Shown here one piece after another: positions 9,315 to 17,246 of a stretch of 64,000 nt of DNA. The stretch is from Acidobacteriota bacterium. GTDB lineage: Bacteria; Acidobacteriota; Terriglobia; Acidiferrales; UBA7541. The notes beneath the pieces were generated by a model, which did not search any database, had not been told where the DNA came from, and saw nothing but the letters and a program-made list of their open reading frames with translations. Position 1 is the first letter of the stretch, and each line of letters begins with the position of its first letter. A program made the position numbers and the translations under genes. The DNA lies in NCBI GenBank assembly GCA_013289715.1, contig JABCZJ010000003.1:186001-250000 (forward strand). The letters are read 5' to 3'.

Positions 9315-9914
9315 TTAAGGTCGTGGTGAACTCACCAGCGAGAGGAACTCGTCGCGGGTCTGTTTGTTTTCGCGGAAGTCGCCGAGCATCGCGCTGGTTG
9401 TAGTCGTGGAATTCTGTTTCTCGACGCCGCGCATTACCATGCAGAGATGGCGGGCTTCGATGATGACGCCGACGCCCGCCGGATCGAGTTTTTCCTGGAT
9501 CGCCGTGGCGATTTGACTGGTGAGGCGCTCCTGGATTTGCAGGCGGCGGGCGTACATATTCACCAGGCGGGCGACTTTGCTGAGGCCGACTACTTTTTTC
9601 TTAGGAATGTAAGCCACGTGACATTTGCCGAAGAACGGCAGCAGGTGGTGTTCGCACAGGCTGTAGAGTTCGATGTCTTTCACGACGACCATTTCGTCGT
9701 AGCAGACGTTGAACATCGCGCCGTTCAGCAATTTGTCCGGGTCCTGGCGGTAGCCGCTGGTGAGGAAGCGCAGTGCTTTCTCGAAACGTTCGGGCGTGCG
9801 GCGGAGTCCTTCGCGGTCGGGATTTTCGCCCAGTAGTACGAGGATTTCGCGGACGAGCTCGCCAATCTTTCCGGAGACGGGGTCTGGCAGTATGATTTCG
9901 GCTGTTTCACTCAT
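9315..9914 (-). CDS. folE: GTP cyclohydrolase I
   Basis: Converts GTP to 7,8-dihydroneopterin triphosphate, the entry to folate, pterin and queuosine synthesis. 199 residues from ATG 9914, chosen because GAGGAG lies 10 nt upstream. Zinc ligands are visible: C87 and H90 in LCEHHLLPF, and C158 in [20 protein letters not shown] and [10 protein letters not shown] are further family motifs. It follows two 6-pyruvoyl-tetrahydropterin synthase-like genes (14-bp gap), which use its product directly. Confidence 0.97.
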   Translation of the reverse strand: MSETAEIILPDPVSGKIGELVREILVLLGENPDREGLRRTPERFEKALRFLTSGYRQDPDKLLNGAMFNVCYDEMVVVKDIELYSLCEHHLLPFFGKCHVAYIPKKKVVGLSKVARLVNMYARRLQIQERLTSQIATAIQEKLDPAGVGVIIEARHLCMVMRGVEKQNSTTTTSAMLGDFRENKQTRDEFLSLVSSPRP

Positions 9915-9928
9915 GTCTGATTTGCTCC

Positions 9929-10345
9929 TCACGCGAAGTCTTCCACTCCGATTTCGAAACTATTCTTGCTGGTTTCTTCGATGCGCACGCGTTCCAGGCG
10001 GGCTGCCGGAAAATTCTGCAGGAGGCGAAAGATTTCGCGGCAGACATTTTCTGTCGTCGGCACAACAGCCTTGAACTCGGCGACTTCTTCGTTCAGGTTC
10101 TTGTGGTCGAAAGCTGCGAGCACTTCGCGTTCGACGAACGGGTCCAGATCACCCAGATTCGCGATCATCCCCGTGGAAGGATCTACCGGGCCAGTGACCG
10201 TGACTTCCAGGGCGTAATTGTGGCCGTGGCCATAGGGATTATTGCATTTGCCATAGATGCGCTGGTTTTCTTCCTCGCTCAATTGCGGTGCGTGCAGGCG
10301 ATGCGAGGCGGCGAAATCGTAGCGTCGCGTTAAGGAGAGTTTCAT
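9929..10345 (-). CDS. 6-pyruvoyl-tetrahydropterin synthase / QueD family, copy 2
   Basis: 138 residues. Zn ligands are H15 (AASHRL), H40 and H42, with catalytic Cys34 in [13 protein letters not shown]. The spacing and the CNNPxGHGH form resemble animal-type PTPS more than E. coli QueD, where Cys precedes a shorter CxxxHGH. The start ATG 10345 is preceded by AGGGAGG and overlaps the stop of the first copy as ATGA. It shares the substrate of folE downstream. Whether it makes carboxytetrahydropterin (queuosine) or pyruvoyl-tetrahydropterin cannot be settled from sequence alone. Confidence 0.9.
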   Translation of the reverse strand: MKLSLTRRYDFAASHRLHAPQLSEEENQRIYGKCNNPYGHGHNYALEVTVTGPVDPSTGMIANLGDLDPFVEREVLAAFDHKNLNEEVAEFKAVVPTTENVCREIFRLLQNFPAARLERVRIEETSKNSFEIGVEDFA

Positions 10346-10776
10346 GCGCGCCTCCCTGCTCCGTCCGGGGATGCGGCGGTGCAATCGACGAAAAGACTGG
10401 GCGATTCGTAGAGGCGAACGCGATCGAGTTTGCCGCGCGTGATTTTCGGCTCAAGAAGCTGCCAGATCACCGTCGCGATGTTCTCACAAGTGGGAATTTT
10501 GCCGGCGAGTTCGGGCACCTCGTAGTTCAGGTGGCGGTGGTCCATTCGATCCATCACTTCGCGCTGCAGAATGTCTTTTAGTTCTTTCAGGTCGAGCACC
10601 ATGCCGGTGGCGGGGTCTGGTTCGCCCGCGATGGTCACTTCCAAGGTGTAGTTGTGCCCGTGGCCATGTGGATTATTGCACTTGCCGAAGACGCGGCGGT
10701 TTTCCTCCAGCGAGAAATTCGGGTTGTTGTAGAAGTGCGACGCCGAGAATTCGACTTTGCGTGTGATGCGGATCAT
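10342..10776 (-). CDS. 6-pyruvoyl-tetrahydropterin synthase / QueD family, copy 1
   Basis: 144 residues with H14 (SASHFY), C33, H39 and H41 in GKCNNPHGHGHNY, and DPATGMVLDLKELK, which is strikingly close to eukaryotic PTPS in form. ATG 10776 has AAAGGAC upstream and overlaps the stop of the glycosyltransferase gene (ATGA); its own stop overlaps copy 2. It is clearly diverged from copy 2, so this is an old duplication or two acquisitions with different substrates or products. The C-terminal tail ([12 protein letters not shown]) is extra. Confidence 0.9.
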   Translation of the reverse strand: MIRITRKVEFSASHFYNNPNFSLEENRRVFGKCNNPHGHGHNYTLEVTIAGEPDPATGMVLDLKELKDILQREVMDRMDHRHLNYEVPELAGKIPTCENIATVIWQLLEPKITRGKLDRVRLYESPSLFVDCTAASPDGAGRRA

Positions 10777-11834
10777 TGCGTCCTTTGCGGCAACGGCTTC
10801 TGCGCTACGGGCTGAGTGCCCGACGGGTAGCTCCGGCCCTTCCATACCACCGAACCGCGCGTATTATTCCACCATGACGCGACGAGCGCGGCGCTATAAA
10901 GACACATCCCAGGGACATAGTGTTTGATGTATGAAATCGGGTACAGATTCCGGTAAAGCGCCTGGCCGAAGCGCGCGCACCGGCGCGATAGCGCGAGCAA
11001 CAGCAGAGCTGCTAAAAGCAAGAGGGGTGGCCGATGCGCCCCGGGCAGCAGCACCCAGAGCACGCACAGGACGATGATCTCGAGGACGGGAAAGACTTCG
11101 ATTAATTCCACGCACGCCTGCTTCGTCGTGCCGCCCATCAGCGGGTAAAGATTCTTGGTCCAGCCTTGCCAGAGCGCCGGGAAACTGCGGTACATGCGCG
11201 TGCTAACGGTCCCGAGCGGCGCGGTGAAATAAATCTGGTAGCCGGATTGCTTCACGCGACGGGCGAGAGCTACGTCTTCGAGGACTTCTCCCGCAATGGC
11301 CGCGTGGCCTCCGACTTTTTGATAGACGTCGCGAAGAATCATCAGAAATTGGCCGTTGGCGGCGGCGTCCGGCAGCTTCGGGGTATTGACGCGCGCGAAG
11401 GAAAATTTCGCGGAGAGGCGGCAATACACGAAGGGGATGAGGGCGCGCTCCCCGAACGAGCCTAGCTCCTGCTCCGGAGAGTAGGAAACCAGAACCGCGT
11501 TGTGGTCCACGGCGTCTGCGAGCGCGCGACGCGCCGAGCCGGGCATGTGGCAGGTATCGGCATCGGTGAAAAGCAGCCAGTCGCCTTGCGCGACATCCGA
11601 GCCGAGGGCGACGGCATAATTCTTGCCGACCCAGCCAGGCGGCAGCGCACGTGTATGCAGGATTTTCAATTTGGGGATGCGCGTGGCAAGCTCGGCGAGG
11701 ATCGCCCCAGTGCGGTCCGTGGATTGATCGTCCACGACTATGATTTCTACAATTTCGGGCTGCGCCGCAACGGATTCGACCGCGCGGGCGATCGAGGCTT
11801 CTTCGTTGCGTGCCGGAATGATGGCGGAAACCAT
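10773..11834 (-). CDS. Family 2 glycosyltransferase, HpnB/CrtQ-like
   Basis: 353 residues. The GT-A fold is marked by VSAIIPARNEEASIARAV, VVDDQSTDRT, the metal-binding DAD in LFTDADTCHM, and GEVLEDVALARRVK. PPGWVGKNYAV is typical of the hopanoid/carotenoid-associated branch. Hydrophobic segments near the C-terminus (VLEIIVLCVLWVLLPG, LLLLAALLLLAL) suggest membrane association. Acceptor unknown. Its stop overlaps the start of PTPS copy 1, so it is translationally coupled to pterin genes, an unexpected pairing. ATG 11834 has no strong Shine-Dalgarno. Confidence 0.85.
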   Translation of the reverse strand: MVSAIIPARNEEASIARAVESVAAQPEIVEIIVVDDQSTDRTGAILAELATRIPKLKILHTRALPPGWVGKNYAVALGSDVAQGDWLLFTDADTCHMPGSARRALADAVDHNAVLVSYSPEQELGSFGERALIPFVYCRLSAKFSFARVNTPKLPDAAANGQFLMILRDVYQKVGGHAAIAGEVLEDVALARRVKQSGYQIYFTAPLGTVSTRMYRSFPALWQGWTKNLYPLMGGTTKQACVELIEVFPVLEIIVLCVLWVLLPGAHRPPLLLLAALLLLALSRRCARFGQALYRNLYPISYIKHYVPGMCLYSAALVASWWNNTRGSVVWKGRSYPSGTQPVAQKPLPQRTQ

Positions 11835-11876
11835 AATTTTGTCGGACTGGTCGAGGAGGCGACGCCGCTCCGCGGT

Positions 11877-12344
11877 CTAGTGATCGTGGGCTGACTGCCA
11901 CTCCGAAAACTTAGTATCTTCCGGCACGTCGGTGAGGCTTTCGAATTCGATTTTGTATCCGTCCGGGTCCGCGAGAGTCACTACCCACAGGTTGTTGCCA
12001 ACGAACGGCTCGGCGGTTTGAATTCCGCGCGAGGTGACTTCGCGATAGATTTCCAGCGCGTCCTGGCATTGAAAACAAATCGAAACGCCTTCGCCCAGTT
12101 TCCCAGCGGCGAGCAAGGCGTCCAGCCCCTCTGTGCGAATTTCTTGCAGCATCAGCGCGCCGCCGCCCAGCTGAAGCCAGCACCAGCGAAGCTCGCCTTC
12201 GTCAATCCATTTGTTGGTCATCTGGAAGCCGAGGCCGTCCACGTAATAGCGGATGGAATTGGCGATATTTTTCACGCGGAAAAAGGGCACGGCTTGCCGG
12301 ACGTTCGCATTCGTAGCCGTTTCGGTCTTAGTTCCGGCGTTCAT
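11877..12344 (-). CDS. VOC-superfamily protein (glyoxalase / bleomycin-resistance fold)
   Basis: 155 residues with the VOC pattern: VPFFRVKNIANSIRYYVDGLGF at the N-terminus (quoted in part: VKNIANSIRYY, DGLGF) and VVTLADPDGYKIEFES at the C-terminus, where the Glu is the usual metal ligand. The ATG at 12344 has GGAGGT at good distance. Probably a small metal-dependent enzyme or binding protein; substrate unknown. First gene of the minus-strand run that continues to folE. A TATAAT on the minus strand (12433-12428) is a possible promoter element. Confidence 0.8.
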   Translation of the reverse strand: MNAGTKTETATNANVRQAVPFFRVKNIANSIRYYVDGLGFQMTNKWIDEGELRWCWLQLGGGALMLQEIRTEGLDALLAAGKLGEGVSICFQCQDALEIYREVTSRGIQTAEPFVGNNLWVVTLADPDGYKIEFESLTDVPEDTKFSEWQSAHDH

Positions 12345-12439
12345 GGTGCAACCTCCGGATTCCGGACGCGCATTCGGTCCAATTCAAGCTCTGGCAAATC
12401 GCTCGCATTCGATTCGCCGATACCGTTATTATAGGATGC

Positions 12440-12973
12440 TTGGACAAAGGACTGAAACGGAAACTGAATACAGGGCTGGTGCTCGCGTTCATCGCCGGGC
12501 TGCTGGTGCTATTTGCGCATCCGGATTACCGCCAGGGCGAGCCGAGTTTGCGCGGTTCGACGCCCAAGGATTTTTCGTTCCCGCTGGACGGCAGGCCCAG
12601 CAAGCTTTCTGACCTGCGCGGAAAAGTTGTGTTGGTGAATTTCTGGGCGACGTGGTGCCCGCCGTGCATTGACGAGACGCCGTCGTTGAATGAGCTGCAC
12701 AGGCGGATTGCTGCGCGCGGTGGCATGGTGCTGGGCGTGAGCGAGGACGACGATCAGCAGGCTTACGACGAGTTCCTAAAGACTTATCAAATTCGCTTTC
12801 CGACATTTCGCGATTCTTCGAAGCAGATTCCCGCGCAGTACGGCACTTCCATGTATCCGGACACGTATGTGATCGGGCGTGACGGAAAGCTCGACCGCAA
12901 GATCGTGGGGCCGCAGGACTGGACCAGTTCGGAGATGACTGTGTACATTGATTCGCTGCTGGACGCGAAGTAG
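12440..12973 (+). CDS. TlpA/ResA-type membrane-anchored thioredoxin
   Basis: 177 residues: an N-terminal anchor (TGLVLAFIAGLLVLFA), then a thioredoxin fold with WATWCPPC (Cys73/Cys76) and a conserved cis-Pro region (SMYPDTYVI). Such proteins reduce periplasmic or extracytoplasmic disulfides, often for cytochrome c maturation. No in-frame ATG is available; TTG 12440 with AGGA a few bases upstream is the likely start. It precedes the copper genes on the same strand, but a strong promoter lies in between. Confidence 0.88.
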   Translation: MDKGLKRKLNTGLVLAFIAGLLVLFAHPDYRQGEPSLRGSTPKDFSFPLDGRPSKLSDLRGKVVLVNFWATWCPPCIDETPSLNELHRRIAARGGMVLGVSEDDDQQAYDEFLKTYQIRFPTFRDSSKQIPAQYGTSMYPDTYVIGRDGKLDRKIVGPQDWTSSEMTVYIDSLLDAK

Positions 12974-13037
12974 CGCGGTTCCGCGTAGTACCCGCCGGTG
13001 AGGCGTCCCTGCAATAACCAGCGACATCCTGCCACGC

Positions 13038-13066
13038 TTGACGATTGTGCCCGTTCGCTGCATAAT
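13038..13066 (+). promoter_or_regulatory. Sigma70 promoter of csoR-copA
   Basis: TTGACG (13038-13043), 17-nt spacer, CATAAT (13061-13066). The expected transcription start is near 13073, inside the operator described next. Confidence 0.8.
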
Positions 13067-13081
13067 ACCCCCAGGGGGTAT
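13065..13081 (+). promoter_or_regulatory. CsoR-type copper operator
   Basis: A perfect 17-bp palindrome, ATACCCCC-A-GGGGGTAT, matches the G-tract type of operator bound by CsoR/RcnR repressors. It overlaps the -10 box and the transcription start. Its GGGGG half (13074-13078) lies 9 nt before the csoR ATG and may also serve as the ribosome-binding site. Confidence 0.85.
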
Positions 13082-13087
13082 ACGAGC

Positions 13088-13444
13088 ATGAAGCGACGCG
13101 GTACGCCTGCAACGCACCCCGCAGCTTGCGCTTGCGACGTTCACGGCGGCGCACGCAAGGCCGCGGGTGTTAGCCCGGAAATCAAATCGGCAAATTTGAA
13201 AAGATTGAAGCGCATCGAGGGACAGGTGCGCGGGCTTGCGCGCATGGTTGCACAGGACCGCTACTGCCCCGACATCATGGTGCAGATTTCCTCGGTGCAA
13301 GAGGCTTTGCGCGCCGTGGGGCGTGGATTGATGCGCAACCATCTGCGACATTGCGCCGCGCAGGCGATTCGCAAAGGAAATCCGGCGCAGGCGGAAGCCA
13401 CTTACGACGAATTGATGAAGCTGATTTACACGCACGCGCGATGA
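13088..13444 (+). CDS. csoR: CsoR-family copper-sensing repressor
   Basis: 118 residues, all-helical DUF156/CsoR fold (LKRLKRIEGQVRGLARMV). The Cu(I) ligand set of CsoR is present: C60 in RYCPDIMVQ, then H85 and C89 in NHLRHC (the second pair with the H-x3-C spacing of CsoR). The N-terminal tail contains CACDVHG, extra potential metal ligands absent from minimal CsoR. ATG 13088 is chosen because upstream sequence encodes no family similarity and contains the operator. It is expected to release the operator on Cu(I) binding and derepress itself and copA, 36 bp downstream. Confidence 0.93.
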   Translation: MKRRGTPATHPAACACDVHGGARKAAGVSPEIKSANLKRLKRIEGQVRGLARMVAQDRYCPDIMVQISSVQEALRAVGRGLMRNHLRHCAAQAIRKGNPAQAEATYDELMKLIYTHAR

Positions 13445-13480
13445 CACGGCGAGGCGTGAGGCGGCGCAAGAAAAGGCGAA

Positions 13481-15994
13481 ATGATGGAACGTGACCCAGT
13501 TTGCGCGATGACGGTGGAGGCGGCGCGAGCAGCCGCGCAGGTGGTGTACGCCGGCAAGACTTATTATTTTTGCTGCGCCGGATGTGCCGACAAATTTCGC
13601 GCGGAGCCTTCGAAATATTTAAGTGCGGATGCACCCACGGCGACGGAAGCTCAGGGCACGCTTCTGCAATTTAGCCGCGCGCACACCGCTGCTGCTACTC
13701 CTGCCTTAGCGGTCTCTCACGAAAATATGCTCGGAACAGCGAGTCCCACGGTGCATCCCGCGCCGGCGAGTGCCTACGTTTGCCCAATCGACCCGGAAGT
13801 ACTCGAGGATTATCCCGGGGCGTGCCCGAAGTGCGGGATGGCGCTCGAGCCGACGCTGCCGCTCGCTCCCGCGACGCGCGTTGAATATACCTGCCCGATG
13901 CATCCGCTAATAGTCCGGCCGGGGCCTGGTTCGTGCCCGATCTGCGGCATGGCGCTCGAGCCGCGCACGCTGATCGCGGAGGAAACGGAGAATCCAGAAC
14001 TAGTTTCGATGACGCGCAGATTTTGGACGAGCGTCGCGCTGACGATTCCGGTGCTCGCGCTGGGGATGTCCGACCTGATTCCGGGTCAGGCGCTGCAGCA
14101 CGTCTTGACGATGCGCGCCATGGGTTGGATCGAGCTGGCGCTCGCGACTCCTGTGGTGCTGTGGGGCGGCTGGCCATTCTTCGAGCGCGGCTGGGTGTCC
14201 CTCGTGAATCGCAGCCTAAATATGTACACGCTGATCGCGCTGGGTACGGGCACGGCATTCTTGTACAGCCTGGTTGCGGTGCTTTTCCCCCAGCTGTTGC
14301 CCGCAACATTGCGCGGCGCGAAGGGCGAAGTGCCGGTCTATTTCGAGGCTGCCGCGGCAATTACGACTTTGGTGCTGCTGGGACAAGTCCTGGAATTGCG
14401 CGCGCGCGGCCGAACCTCTGCTGCGATTCGTTCGCTGCTCCGGCTTGCGCCGAAAAGCGCGCGTCTGGTGCGCGCCGATGGCACGGAGCTGGATGTGCCG
14501 CTCGGGCATATACAGGTGGGCGATATGCTGCGCGTGCGTCCGGGCGAAAAAGTGCCGGTGGACGGGGTCGTGACCGAAGGAGAAAGTTCGGTAGACGAGT
14601 CGCTGATGACCGGCGAGCCGATTCCGGTGGAGAAATCTCCCGGGCAAAAAGTGATCGGCGGAACGATCAACGGGACGGGCAGTTTTGTGATGCGCACGGA
14701 GCGAGTTGGCAAGGAAACGCTGCTCGCGCAGATTGTGCGGATGGTGAGCGAGGCGCAGCGGAGCCGCGCGCCAGTGCAGAAGCTCGCCGATCGCGTAGCG
14801 GGATTTTTTGTTCCGGCAGTGGTGCTGATCGCTGTGCTTACTTTCGTGGTCTGGGCGGCTGTGGGGCCGCAGCCCCGCATGGCTCATGCCCTGTTGAACG
14901 CCGTCGCGGTGCTGATCATTGCGTGTCCCTGCGCACTGGGGCTGGCAACGCCGATGGCTATCATGGTGGGCACGGGGCGCGGGGCGCAGGCCGGCATTCT
15001 GATAAAGAATGCTGAGGCGCTGGAGACGCTTGAAAAAGTGGACACGGTTGTGGTGGACAAGACCGGGACTCTCACCGAGGGCCGACCGCAGGTGGTGGCC
15101 GTAATCGCGGCGCCCGGATTCGAGGAAGCGGCGATATTGCGAATTGCGGCGACGTTGGAACGCGCGAGCGAACATCCGCTAGCGGCTGCGATTCTGACGC
15201 GCGCCAAAGAGCGCGGGATAGGGCCGGGCGACAGCTGCGATTTCCAGTCGCGCACGGGCAAGGGCGTGCTGGCAAACGTGGGGGAGAAGATCGCAGCGCT
15301 CGGAAATCGCGCGCTCTTCACCGAATTAGGAATTTCACTGGAAGCGCTGGAACAGAAAGCGCGAGAGCGGGAAGCCGCGGGCGAGACGGTGATGTTCGTC
15401 GCCGTCGGTGGGAAAGCGGCGGGATTGATCACCGTTGCGGATCCCATCAAATCAACGACCGCGCAAGCAATCGCGCAGCTGCATCGAGACGGAATTCACA
15501 TCGTGATGCTCACCGGCGACAGTCGCGCGACCGCTGAAGTGGTGGCGCGCAAGCTGGGCATCGAAAAAGTTCTCGCGAGCGTGCTGCCGGAGCAGAAAAA
15601 CGAAATTGTGAAGAAACTGCAAGCCGGAGGGCACATCGTGGCGATGGCGGGCGACGGCGTAAACGACGCGCCGGCGTTGTCGCAGGCCGACGTGGGCATC
15701 GCGATGGGCACGGGCACTGATGTGGCGATTGAGAGCGCTGGAATCACGCTGCTGCAAGGCGATCTGCGCGGCCTCGCGCGGGCGCGCACGCTGAGCCGCG
15801 CGACGATGCGCAATATCCGCCAGAATCTTTTCTTCGCGTTTGCTTACAACTCGCTGGGAGTGCCCATTGCTGCCGGGGTGCTGTACCCATTTTTCGGATT
15901 GCTGCTGAGCCCGATTCTCGCGAGCGCGGCCATGACGTTCAGTTCGGTTTCGGTGATCACCAATGCGCTACGCTTGCGAGGGATCAAGTTGTGA
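13481..15994 (+). CDS. copA: Cu(I)-exporting P1B-type ATPase with YHS and two heavy-metal-binding domains
   Basis: 837 residues. The N-terminus is not the usual CxxC HMA domain: it has a YHS domain (1-48, DPVCAM and [10 protein letters not shown]), then two HMBD repeats (about 99-124, YVCPIDPEV...[10 protein letters not shown]; about 136-161, YTCPMHPLI...[10 protein letters not shown]). The ATPase core shows TGE ([10 protein letters not shown]), the membrane metal motif CPC (482-484), DKTGT with phosphorylated D526, the SEHPLA nucleotide-binding loop and [10 protein letters not shown]. The last helices carry YN and MTFSS, the Cu(I) (P1B-1) pattern. About eight membrane helices. Start is ATG 13481 or 13484. 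Operon with csoR. Confidence 0.95.
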   Translation: MMERDPVCAMTVEAARAAAQVVYAGKTYYFCCAGCADKFRAEPSKYLSADAPTATEAQGTLLQFSRAHTAAATPALAVSHENMLGTASPTVHPAPASAYVCPIDPEVLEDYPGACPKCGMALEPTLPLAPATRVEYTCPMHPLIVRPGPGSCPICGMALEPRTLIAEETENPELVSMTRRFWTSVALTIPVLALGMSDLIPGQALQHVLTMRAMGWIELALATPVVLWGGWPFFERGWVSLVNRSLNMYTLIALGTGTAFLYSLVAVLFPQLLPATLRGAKGEVPVYFEAAAAITTLVLLGQVLELRARGRTSAAIRSLLRLAPKSARLVRADGTELDVPLGHIQVGDMLRVRPGEKVPVDGVVTEGESSVDESLMTGEPIPVEKSPGQKVIGGTINGTGSFVMRTERVGKETLLAQIVRMVSEAQRSRAPVQKLADRVAGFFVPAVVLIAVLTFVVWAAVGPQPRMAHALLNAVAVLIIACPCALGLATPMAIMVGTGRGAQAGILIKNAEALETLEKVDTVVVDKTGTLTEGRPQVVAVIAAPGFEEAAILRIAATLERASEHPLAAAILTRAKERGIGPGDSCDFQSRTGKGVLANVGEKIAALGNRALFTELGISLEALEQKAREREAAGETVMFVAVGGKAAGLITVADPIKSTTAQAIAQLHRDGIHIVMLTGDSRATAEVVARKLGIEKVLASVLPEQKNEIVKKLQAGGHIVAMAGDGVNDAPALSQADVGIAMGTGTDVAIESAGITLLQGDLRGLARARTLSRATMRNIRQNLFFAFAYNSLGVPIAAGVLYPFFGLLLSPILASAAMTFSSVSVITNALRLRGIKL

Positions 15995-16015
15995 ACGCGT
16001 AGCGCCCGCCCCACC

Positions 16016-16024
16016 TGTTATAAT
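16016..16024 (+). promoter_or_regulatory. Extended -10 promoter abutting the HMA-like gene
   Basis: TGTTATAAT is a perfect extended -10 (TGnTATAAT), ending 7 nt before the ATG at 16032. A transcript starting here would be leaderless or nearly so. No -35 is needed for this class and none is seen. Confidence 0.55.
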
Positions 16025-16031
16025 CACGCCC

Positions 16032-16265
16032 ATGACACAGATGACTGTTACATACGAACTGCAGGGGCCGCTGAAACCCGAGCAATTCCGCGCGCTGGGT
16101 GCGTTCGCGAATACTTACGGCCTGAAGGGTTTTCGGCTCGACGAAAAGACCAACTACCTGCATATCGATTACGACGCTTCGCGGTTGCGCGAAAACGTCG
16201 TGGAGCACGTTCTGCGCCAGGCCAGAATTCCGGTGCTGCGCAAGCTAGAACCGAGTAACAATTAG
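16032..16265 (+). CDS. Small HMA-like protein lacking the CxxC metal motif
   Basis: 77 residues. Predicted strand/helix order (VTYELQ; PEQFRALGAFANT; GFRLDE; YLHIDYD; ENVVEHVLRQA; PVLRKLE) fits the beta-alpha-beta-beta-alpha-beta fold of copper chaperones, but no cysteine exists anywhere in the protein. It starts 37 bp after copA. It might be a degenerate chaperone that binds CopA or metal by other residues. The family call rests on predicted secondary structure and context only. Its last 21 bp overlap the convergent DUF4126 gene. Confidence 0.65.
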   Translation: MTQMTVTYELQGPLKPEQFRALGAFANTYGLKGFRLDEKTNYLHIDYDASRLRENVVEHVLRQARIPVLRKLEPSNN

Positions 16266-16721
16266 CAGCGCGCCACCGATTGCAACCAAATCCTCCGCCA
16301 GCGCCACACCGATATCTTTTATTTTTAGACCGGTGACGATCTGGTGGCGCGCCTGGTAGCCCCCGAACGTTCCCGCGACGGCCCCTACGGTCCCGAGGAT
16401 TACGCCAAGCACGACGCCCTGAGCCCCTGCGATTGCCAGCGCCCCGCCGCTGAGCCCACCCGTTAGGATACGAAAGCCCAGAGGGCCGGGAGTTGTGCGA
16501 TTCGGCGTTTTGGGCAGTTTGTCGTTGACCAACTCGAAGATCGCGAGCAGGGTGACGATCACGACCGTGACGATCGAGCCCAGAAATGACAGGTGCGAAC
16601 CGTGGAGATTGATCCAGCCCAGATGCGCGGCCCAGCAGACGACGGCAGGAGCGGTGAACGCGCGCAGACCGGCAATCACACCCATCGCGAAGGCCAGGCA
16701 CAAAATGAGTGAGGTGTTCAT
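16245..16721 (-). CDS. DUF4126 integral membrane protein
   Basis: 158 residues with several hydrophobic segments: LILCLAFAMGVIAGLRAFTAP, LGSIVTVVIVTLLAIFEL, LAIAGAQGVVLGVILGTVGAVAG and VALAEDLVAIGGALLIV. GLRAFTAP, ELVNDKLPKTP and FGGYQAR are typical of DUF4126. Function unknown. ATG 16721 has no strong Shine-Dalgarno. The stop is inside the 3' end of the convergent HMA-like gene. Confidence 0.8.
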   Translation of the reverse strand: MNTSLILCLAFAMGVIAGLRAFTAPAVVCWAAHLGWINLHGSHLSFLGSIVTVVIVTLLAIFELVNDKLPKTPNRTTPGPLGFRILTGGLSGGALAIAGAQGVVLGVILGTVGAVAGTFGGYQARHQIVTGLKIKDIGVALAEDLVAIGGALLIVTRF

Positions 16722-16797
16722 GGCCAGAAACTATCACGAAATGAGCTGGGAATTGAAGGGAGAGGCTGGGCGATACCGGCAAGAAAGCGCGTGCAGA

Positions 16798-16834
16798 AAA
16801 AAAAGAGGGGCCTCGGCTTGGGATCCAAGGCCCC
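16798..16834 (-). terminator. Intrinsic terminator, minus strand
   Basis: GGGGCCT (16807-16813) pairs with AGGCCCC (16828-16834) around a 14-nt loop. On the minus strand it is followed by CTC and a run of eight T. Reading on the plus strand gives no T-run, so the direction is clear. Confidence 0.7.
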
Positions 16835-17100
16835 AAAGGTCGCGTTCCGGTGATCCGGCCTAGGCGTGACCGAATCATGGGGTCATCCATCCAGCTTCCC
16901 TCTCAGAGGCAGGTGGGAACGACCCATACCGTCCTGCAAGTGGGCCCCTTCCTCCCCATTTGCTGGACGATGCGGATCGTGTTGGAACGCGACCCACGCC
17001 GTGCCTAATGCAAGTGGAATGCCCAAGTACGGGGGCGCGGGAGAATTGGACCGAGCGTATTTTCAAGCACTTAACTTTCGCGTCTGAAACGAAACTTGCG
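16798..17100 (-). ncRNA. Possible minus-strand structured RNA ending in an orphan terminator
   Basis: The 525-bp space between DUF4126 and the second TlpA gene has no credible protein gene. It contains a minus-strand intrinsic terminator (next entry) with no gene upstream to terminate. Within it are two related segments, 16916-16943 and 16984-17017, sharing GGAACG, CCCA, CCGT and CAAGTGG blocks in the same order. No known RNA signature (tmRNA, RNase P, SRP RNA) was recognised. The 5' boundary is a guess. Confidence 0.35.
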
Positions 17101-17195
17101 GAGCCGCGCCGATTTGGGAATATGCGTCCCGGTTTGAATCCATTCTCCTTTTCGTCACCTCCCCTTTTTTTGCGCAACGGTCGCGGCATCCCGCC

Positions 17196-17224
17196 TTGCC
17201 CGGTGAATCTGTGTGCCGCATAAT
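17196..17224 (+). promoter_or_regulatory. Sigma70 promoter of the second tlpA-like gene
   Basis: TTGCCC (17196-17201), 17-nt spacer, CATAAT (17219-17224), 22 bp before the ATG at 17247. Confidence 0.6.
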
Positions 17225-17246
17225 AGTGTGGGGTGCAGGGCGGCGA

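Noticed and set aside
12253..12612. ATG 12436 as start of the first TlpA gene
   Set aside because: It is in another frame that does not encode the WCPPC protein; TTG 12440 is the in-frame start.
16875..17189. 104-codon minus-strand frame in the possible RNA region
   Set aside because: No plausible protein features; the region is better explained as non-coding.
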